From Amycolatopsis deserti (GTDB taxonomy: Bacteria; Actinomycetota; Actinomycetes; Mycobacteriales; Pseudonocardiaceae): a stretch of 64,000 bases of DNA. Positions 60,110 through 64,000 of the stretch are shown here, piece by piece. The notes under the pieces are model-generated. The model did no database searches. It was given only the letters and a program-made list of their open reading frames with translations, and was not told the DNA's origin. The position numbers and the translations under genes are program-made. Position 1 is the stretch's first letter. Each line of letters starts with the position of its first letter. The stretch covers positions 553,914 through 617,913 of the forward strand of contig NZ_BNAU01000002.1 in NCBI RefSeq assembly GCF_014653945.1, given 5' to 3'.

Positions 60110-61198
60110 TCAGTCCGCCCACGTCACCGGTAGTTCGTCCACCCCGCGGACCAGGCTGTCCGTCCGCATCACCACGTCCCCGGCGGGAATCGCCAGCCGC
60201 AGCGCCGGGAACCTGGTGAACAGCGCGGGCAGCGCCACCCGCAGCTCCACCCGCGCGAGCTGCTGGCCGAGGCACTGGTGCACGCCGTGTCCGAACGCGA
60301 CGTGCCCGGCGGCGGGCCGGAGCAGGTCGAGCACGTCGGGGTCGGCGAAGCGCGCGGGATCGCGATTGGCCTCGGGCAGCGAAAGGGTGACGCACTCGCC
60401 GGCCGCGATCCGCTCGCCGTGCAGCTCGACGTCCGCCAGGGCCGCGCGCACGGTGAACGGGATGACGCTGAGGTAACGCAGCAGCTCCTCGATCGCGTGG
60501 TCCGGCTCCGCGCACAGCACGTCCGGCGCGCCGGGGTGGGTGAGCAGGGTGAAGACGCCCAGCGCGAGCATGTTGGCCGTGGTGTCCAGCCCGGCGCCCA
60601 GCAGCGCGAAGCCGATGTTGACCAGCTCCTCGTCGGTGAGGTCGCTGGTGAGGAGCCCGCTGAGCAGGTCGTCGGCCGGGGTGGCGCGCTTGGCCGCCAC
60701 CAGGTCGCGGACGAATCCGTGCACCGCCGAGTACGCCGCCGCGGCCTGTTCCGGCGTCTGGTCCAGGCGGAACAGGTCCAGCGCGTGTCCCTGGAACCGC
60801 GCCCGCTCGGCGTAGGGCACCCCGAGCAGCTCGCAGATGACCTGCGCCGGAATCGGCCGCGCCCAGGTGCGCACCAGGTCCACCGGGCCCCTTTCCCGCG
60901 CCACGGCGTCCAGGTGCTCGTCACTGATCTCCCGCACGCGCTGTTCGAGCTGCCGCATGCGGCGGACGGTGAACTGGCCGGCGAGCAAGCGGCGGTAGCG
61001 CGTGTGCTCCGGCGGGTCCATCGAGATGAACATGCCGGGCGGCGCGGGCGCCCCGGTGCCGGACGCGCCGGGGACCGGCATGTGCCGCAGGTCGGAGCGG
61101 GCGCTGAACCGCGGGTCGGCCAGCACCTCCCGGACGAGTTCGTGGCTCGTCGCCAGCCAGCCGCGGTGTCCGTCGGGATAGGTCAGTCGCTTCAGCAC
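60110..61198 (-). CDS. Cytochrome P450, N-terminally short
   Basis: 362 residues from GTG 61198. The B-C region SMDPPEHTRYRRLLAGQFTV, I-helix FALLGAGLDTTANMLALG, K-helix IEELLRYL (ExxR) and heme loop FGHGVHQCLGQQLAR are all present. Compared with typical ~400-residue bacterial P450s it lacks about 40 N-terminal residues (the A-helix region). The sequence immediately before LTYPDGHRGWLATSH does not look like P450. TAGCGT lies 7 bp before the GTG, so this shorter form may be made from a leaderless mRNA. It diverges from a MarR-type regulator. Confidence 0.8.
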   Translation of the reverse strand: MLKRLTYPDGHRGWLATSHELVREVLADPRFSARSDLRHMPVPGASGTGAPAPPGMFISMDPPEHTRYRRLLAGQFTVRRMRQLEQRVREISDEHLDAVARERGPVDLVRTWARPIPAQVICELLGVPYAERARFQGHALDLFRLDQTPEQAAAAYSAVHGFVRDLVAAKRATPADDLLSGLLTSDLTDEELVNIGFALLGAGLDTTANMLALGVFTLLTHPGAPDVLCAEPDHAIEELLRYLSVIPFTVRAALADVELHGERIAAGECVTLSLPEANRDPARFADPDVLDLLRPAAGHVAFGHGVHQCLGQQLARVELRVALPALFTRFPALRLAIPAGDVVMRTDSLVRGVDELPVTWAD

Positions 61199-61280
61199 TC
61201 CGCGAACGCTAGAGGCGCATTCGCGAGCGGAACAACCAGTGTGCAAGGCCATTCCAGGTCACCGGTCTACTATCGGTGCA

Positions 61281-61985
61281 ATGAGCCTGGAGCCGAATGC
61301 ACCGGCCCGCACCCGGCTGACGTTCGACGAGCGCCGCCGCATCGCCACCGGACTGGGGATGGGGCTGAGCTTCGCCGAGATCGGCCGCAGGCTCGGGCGG
61401 CCCAAGTCGACGATCATCCGCGAGGTGGCGCGCAACGGCGGCGCCCACGGCTACCGCGCCGACCGCGCCCAGCAAGCGACCGCCTGGCGCGCCCAGCGCC
61501 GCCGCCCGGTCGCCGCGCCCGAACCACCGGCGGCCCGGGGCGGCGATCCGCGGGAGTTCGAGGAGCACTTCGCCGCGATGATGGTCCAGACCGGTGTCCG
61601 GCCGATGATGGCGAAGGTCCTCGTCGGCCTGTTCACCAGCGACACCGGCAGCCTCACCGCGGCCGAGCTGGTCGCCGGGCTGCGGGTCAGTCCCGCGTCG
61701 GTCTCCACGGCCGTCCGCTGGCTCGAGGAGCGTGGACTGGCGCGGCGCGAGCGCGACGGCCGCCGGCAGCGGTACGTCATCGACGAGCACGTCTGGTACC
61801 AGGCGTGGCTGGTGAGCGTCCGGTCGATGACGCTGTGGGCGGACTGCGCCCGGCGGGGCGCGCAGGTGTTCGGCGACTCCCCCGCCGGGGCCCGGCTGAG
61901 GAACACCAGCCGGTTCTTCGAGCACCTGCGGCGCGACATGGCGCAGGCGGCCGAGCACTGGCGAAACCTTCCGTATGACCGGTAA
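61281..61985 (+). CDS. Regulator combining an IS30-like HTH with a MarR/GbsR-type winged helix
   Basis: 234 residues from ATG 61281, with TACTAT (61268-61273) exactly 7 bp before it: a leaderless transcript is likely. The N-terminal HTH, LTFDERRRIATGLGMGLSFA, then EIGRRLGRPKSTIIREVARN, is the HTH_38 motif of IS30-type transposases. The C-terminal part, MAKVLVGLFTSDTGSLTAAE, then LVAGLRVSPASVSTAVRWLE, then RGLARRERDGRRQRYVIDEH, is MarR/GbsR-like. Such hybrids are transcription factors in actinomycetes. It diverges from the P450 and precedes the TRAP permease by 35 bp, so either may be its target. Confidence 0.8.
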   Translation: MSLEPNAPARTRLTFDERRRIATGLGMGLSFAEIGRRLGRPKSTIIREVARNGGAHGYRADRAQQATAWRAQRRRPVAAPEPPAARGGDPREFEEHFAAMMVQTGVRPMMAKVLVGLFTSDTGSLTAAELVAGLRVSPASVSTAVRWLEERGLARRERDGRRQRYVIDEHVWYQAWLVSVRSMTLWADCARRGAQVFGDSPAGARLRNTSRFFEHLRRDMAQAAEHWRNLPYDR

Positions 61986-62020
61986 GGGACCTAAGGTGTG
62001 ATCATCGCAAAGGAGCGGTG

Positions 62021-64000
62021 ATGACCAAGGCCGTCAAGGGCGACGACGTCAGTGACATCGTCGCCGAGCACGACGAGGAGCGGCCCGCGCGCCGGTTGTC
62101 GCGGGGGCCCGACCTGCTGGTTTACCTGGCCGCGCTCGGCGTGGCCCTGCTCGTGCTGAAACAGGTCTTCTTCCCCTACAGCAAGGGCAACCAGTTCTAC
62201 CTGGTGATCTTCCTCGGCAGCACCCTGCCGCTGGTGTTCCTGTGCTACCGGCCGCTGGCGCGCTCGCGGCGCACGCCGGACAACCCGTGGGTGCTGGACT
62301 GGGCGCTGTCCGTGGTGGCGCTCGTGGTGGGCCTGTACCCGGTGCTGTTCGGCTACGACGACTTCCTCGACCGGCAGGGGCAGCTGTCCACGCTCGACAT
62401 CGTCGCGGGCGCGCTGCTGCTCCTGCTCATCCTGGAGGCGACCCGCCGCACCACCGGCTGGGTGCTGCCGATCGTCTGCCTGCTCTTCCTCGCCTACGCC
62501 TACTACGGCGGCTACCTGCCGCCGAACTGGGGCATCGCGCACGCCGGCGTGGACTTCAGTCAGATCATCAACGCCCTCTACAACGACGCGAGCGGGTTCT
62601 TCGGCACCCCGCTGGACGTGGCCGCCAGCTACATCGTGTTGTTCACCATCTACGGCGCGGTGCTGGAGGCCTCCGGGGCTGGGCGGTTCTTCGTCGACAT
62701 CTCCTTCGCCGCGTTCCGCCGTTCCCGCACCGCACCCGGCCGGACGACGGTGCTGTCCGGGTTCCTGCTGGGCACGGTGTCCGGCTCGGGCACGGCGACG
62801 GCGGTCAGCTTGGGCTCGATCACCTGGCCGATCCTGCAACGCGCCGGTTACCCGCGGGAGAACGCCGGCGGGCTGCTCGCCGCGTCGGGCATCGGGGCGA
62901 TCCTGTCCCCGCCGACGCTGGGCGCGGCCGCGTTCATCATCGCCGAGTACCTGCAGACCTCCTACCTCACGGTGCTGATCTGGGCGGCGGTGCCGACGCT
63001 GCTGTACTACCTGGGCATCGTGTTCGCGATGGAGGCCGACGCCCGCCGCTTCCACGCCAAGCCGGTGGACGTCGAACGCGAGGACCCGTGGCGGCTGCTG
63101 CTGCGCGGCGGCTACCACTTCCTGTCGCTGGCGATCATCGTGGTGTTCCTGGCGCTGGACATCCCGCCGTTCGCGGCCGTGGTGTACGCGACCGGGGTGG
63201 CGGCGCTGTTCGCGCTGATCGCGCGGCGGCGGGACCTGCGCGGCTGGGCGGTGGACATGGTGAGCGCGCTGTCCCGCGGTGTGCGGGGCGCGCTGCCGGT
63301 CATCGCGGTGTGCGCGGCGGCCGGGGTGATCACGTCGACGATCACCAAGACCGGGCTGGGGCTGGAACTCGCCGACGCGCTGGTCGACGTGGCGCGGGCG
63401 CTCACCGACAACCCCACGGTGGTGCTGGCGCTGACGGTGGTGCTGTCCGCGGTCGCGGTCGGGGTGCTCGGGCTGGCGGTGCCGGTGACGGCGTCGTTCA
63501 TCATCGCGTGGGTGGTGATCGCACCGGCGCTGGAGACACTGGGCGTGGCCCCGGCCGAGCGCGCGATGTTCATCTTCTACTACGCGGTGCTGTCGGAGGT
63601 CACGCCGCCGACGGCGCTGGCGGCGGTCGCGTCGGCGGCGATCACCGGCGGCCGGGTCATGGCGACCATGTGGCAGTGCTGGAAGTACACGCTGCCGGCG
63701 TTCCTGGTGCCGATCGCGTTCGTGCTCACCGACAACGGGGCGGCGCTGCTGCTCCAGTCCGACGCGGTGACGGTGGTGTGGGTGCTGGCGGTGTCCGCGC
63801 TCGCCGTCGCCGCGCTGGGTGTGGTGACCGGCGGGTGGCTGTTCGGCCCGGTCCACCCCGCGGTGCGGGCGCTGTTCGTGCCCGCCGCGGTGTGCCTGCT
63901 CTACCTGGAGCCGGGGCCGATCGCGGCGGGCCTGGCCTTCGGCGTGGCCGCGACGGCCGCGCATCTCGTGATCCGAAGGAGGCGGCATGAAACGACTGCT
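62021..64000 (+). CDS. TRAP transporter fused permease (TAXI-type, DctQM fusion), incomplete at the window end
   Basis: 660 codons lie in the window and no stop codon is met, so the frame runs past the edge and overlaps the start of the following gene. ATG 62021 follows AAAGGAG (62009-62015). The N-terminal DctQ-like part has four membrane segments (LLVYLAALGVALLVLKQVFF to ALLLLLILEATRRTTGWVLP). The DctM-like part follows, with VLSGFLLGTVSGSGTATAVS, GAILSPPTLGAAAFIIAEYL and VTPPTALAAVASAAITGGRV, all typical of TRAP fused permeases. It couples Na+ or H+ entry to uptake of an organic acid. The MarR-like gene upstream ends 35 bp before it. Confidence 0.9.
   Translation, partial: MTKAVKGDDVSDIVAEHDEERPARRLSRGPDLLVYLAALGVALLVLKQVFFPYSKGNQFYLVIFLGSTLPLVFLCYRPLARSRRTPDNPWVLDWALSVVALVVGLYPVLFGYDDFLDRQGQLSTLDIVAGALLLLLILEATRRTTGWVLPIVCLLFLAYAYYGGYLPPNWGIAHAGVDFSQIINALYNDASGFFGTPLDVAASYIVLFTIYGAVLEASGAGRFFVDISFAAFRRSRTAPGRTTVLSGFLLGTVSGSGTATAVSLGSITWPILQRAGYPRENAGGLLAASGIGAILSPPTLGAAAFIIAEYLQTSYLTVLIWAAVPTLLYYLGIVFAMEADARRFHAKPVDVEREDPWRLLLRGGYHFLSLAIIVVFLALDIPPFAAVVYATGVAALFALIARRRDLRGWAVDMVSALSRGVRGALPVIAVCAAAGVITSTITKTGLGLELADALVDVARALTDNPTVVLALTVVLSAVAVGVLGLAVPVTASFIIAWVVIAPALETLGVAPAERAMFIFYYAVLSEVTPPTALAAVASAAITGGRVMATMWQCWKYTLPAFLVPIAFVLTDNGAALLLQSDAVTVVWVLAVSALAVAALGVVTGGWLFGPVHPAVRALFVPAAVCLLYLEPGPIAAGLAFGVAATAAHLVIRRRRHETTA
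63987..64000 (+). CDS. Start of a further gene, probably the TRAP solute-binding protein
   Basis: ATG at 63987 follows AAGGAGG (63976-63982) at good spacing and opens a frame MKRL that overlaps the permease frame. TAXI-type receptor genes are usually next to the fused permease, and a basic start followed by a Leu suggests a signal peptide. Only four codons are visible, so the call is positional. Confidence 0.5.

Noticed and set aside
61991..63988. A 665-codon open frame on the minus strand opposite the TRAP permease
   Set aside because: Its composition is His/Arg/Gln/Gly-rich without folds; the plus-strand permease has membrane segments, motifs and a ribosome-binding site.

Overview
The window looks like chromosomal DNA of a high-GC actinomycete, most likely a member of the Pseudonocardiaceae such as Amycolatopsis (inference). 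The signs are very high third-position GC, many GTG/TTG starts, several promoters that appear to yield leaderless transcripts, an AfsR/SARP regulator, an ECF41 sigma factor, an F420-type luciferase-like enzyme, an NDMA-dependent alcohol dehydrogenase, a mycothiol-nitroreductase relative, EspG/PPE-like type VII secretion genes, and a KstR-like operator. No rRNA, tRNA, CRISPR array or intact insertion sequence was seen.

Layout. 0-8 kb: an interrupted MDMPI-type gene, an ABC-F gene behind an attenuator-like leader with a 9-codon uORF, an ECF41 sigma factor with its own type of promoter, a SARP gene diverging from a secreted beta-propeller gene with a SARP-type operator between them, a quinone reductase/MarR pair, and a second ABC-F gene. 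8-17 kb: a VapBC pair with a 34-bp palindrome, a gluconolactonase remnant, a LuxR-type regulator with two helical WXG-like proteins, a TetR/P450 pair, a hydrolase, an LLM-SRPBCC pair and an HxlR regulator.

17-33.5 kb is the most interesting region. It reads as a catabolic island for plant-type C-glycosides. It contains a GMC-type sugar 3-oxidase candidate, the small (beta) and TIM-barrel (alpha) subunits of a C-deglycosidase, a GPH-family symporter, a flavin reductase, a luciferase-like monooxygenase, a GH3 beta-glucosidase, three further sugar isomerase/epimerase TIM barrels, two MFS genes (one frameshifted), a TetR and a LysR. Four related operator-like sites (23086-23103, 20357-20374, 24937-24954, 32455-32472) sit before its four catabolic/transport operons, suggesting one regulon. 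The proposed route is import, O-deglucosylation by GH3, oxidation of the C-bound sugar to the 3-keto form, C-C cleavage by the alpha/beta complex, then isomerase handling of the keto-sugar and flavin-dependent oxidation of the aglycone.

33.5-50 kb: a TetR/carboxymuconolactone decarboxylase pair with no intergenic space, a phospholipase D-like protein, a secreted DUF4232 protein, xthA, a NatAB-like ABC exporter with a two-component system, a propeller-protein/Baeyer-Villiger monooxygenase operon with TetR and an MFS exporter, and an NDMA-dependent alcohol dehydrogenase under a KstR-like site. A 328-bp tandem duplication lies at the 3' end of the propeller gene. 50-60 kb is a type VII secretion-linked polymorphic toxin locus: EspG-like chaperone, small protein, PPE-like Gly-rich protein, small helical protein, YbaB-like protein, and a 1635-residue RHS protein with a nuclease-like C-terminus and no immunity gene in the expected position. 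60-64 kb holds a short P450, a hybrid-HTH MarR-type regulator, and a TRAP transporter fused permease running off the window, with the next gene just beginning.
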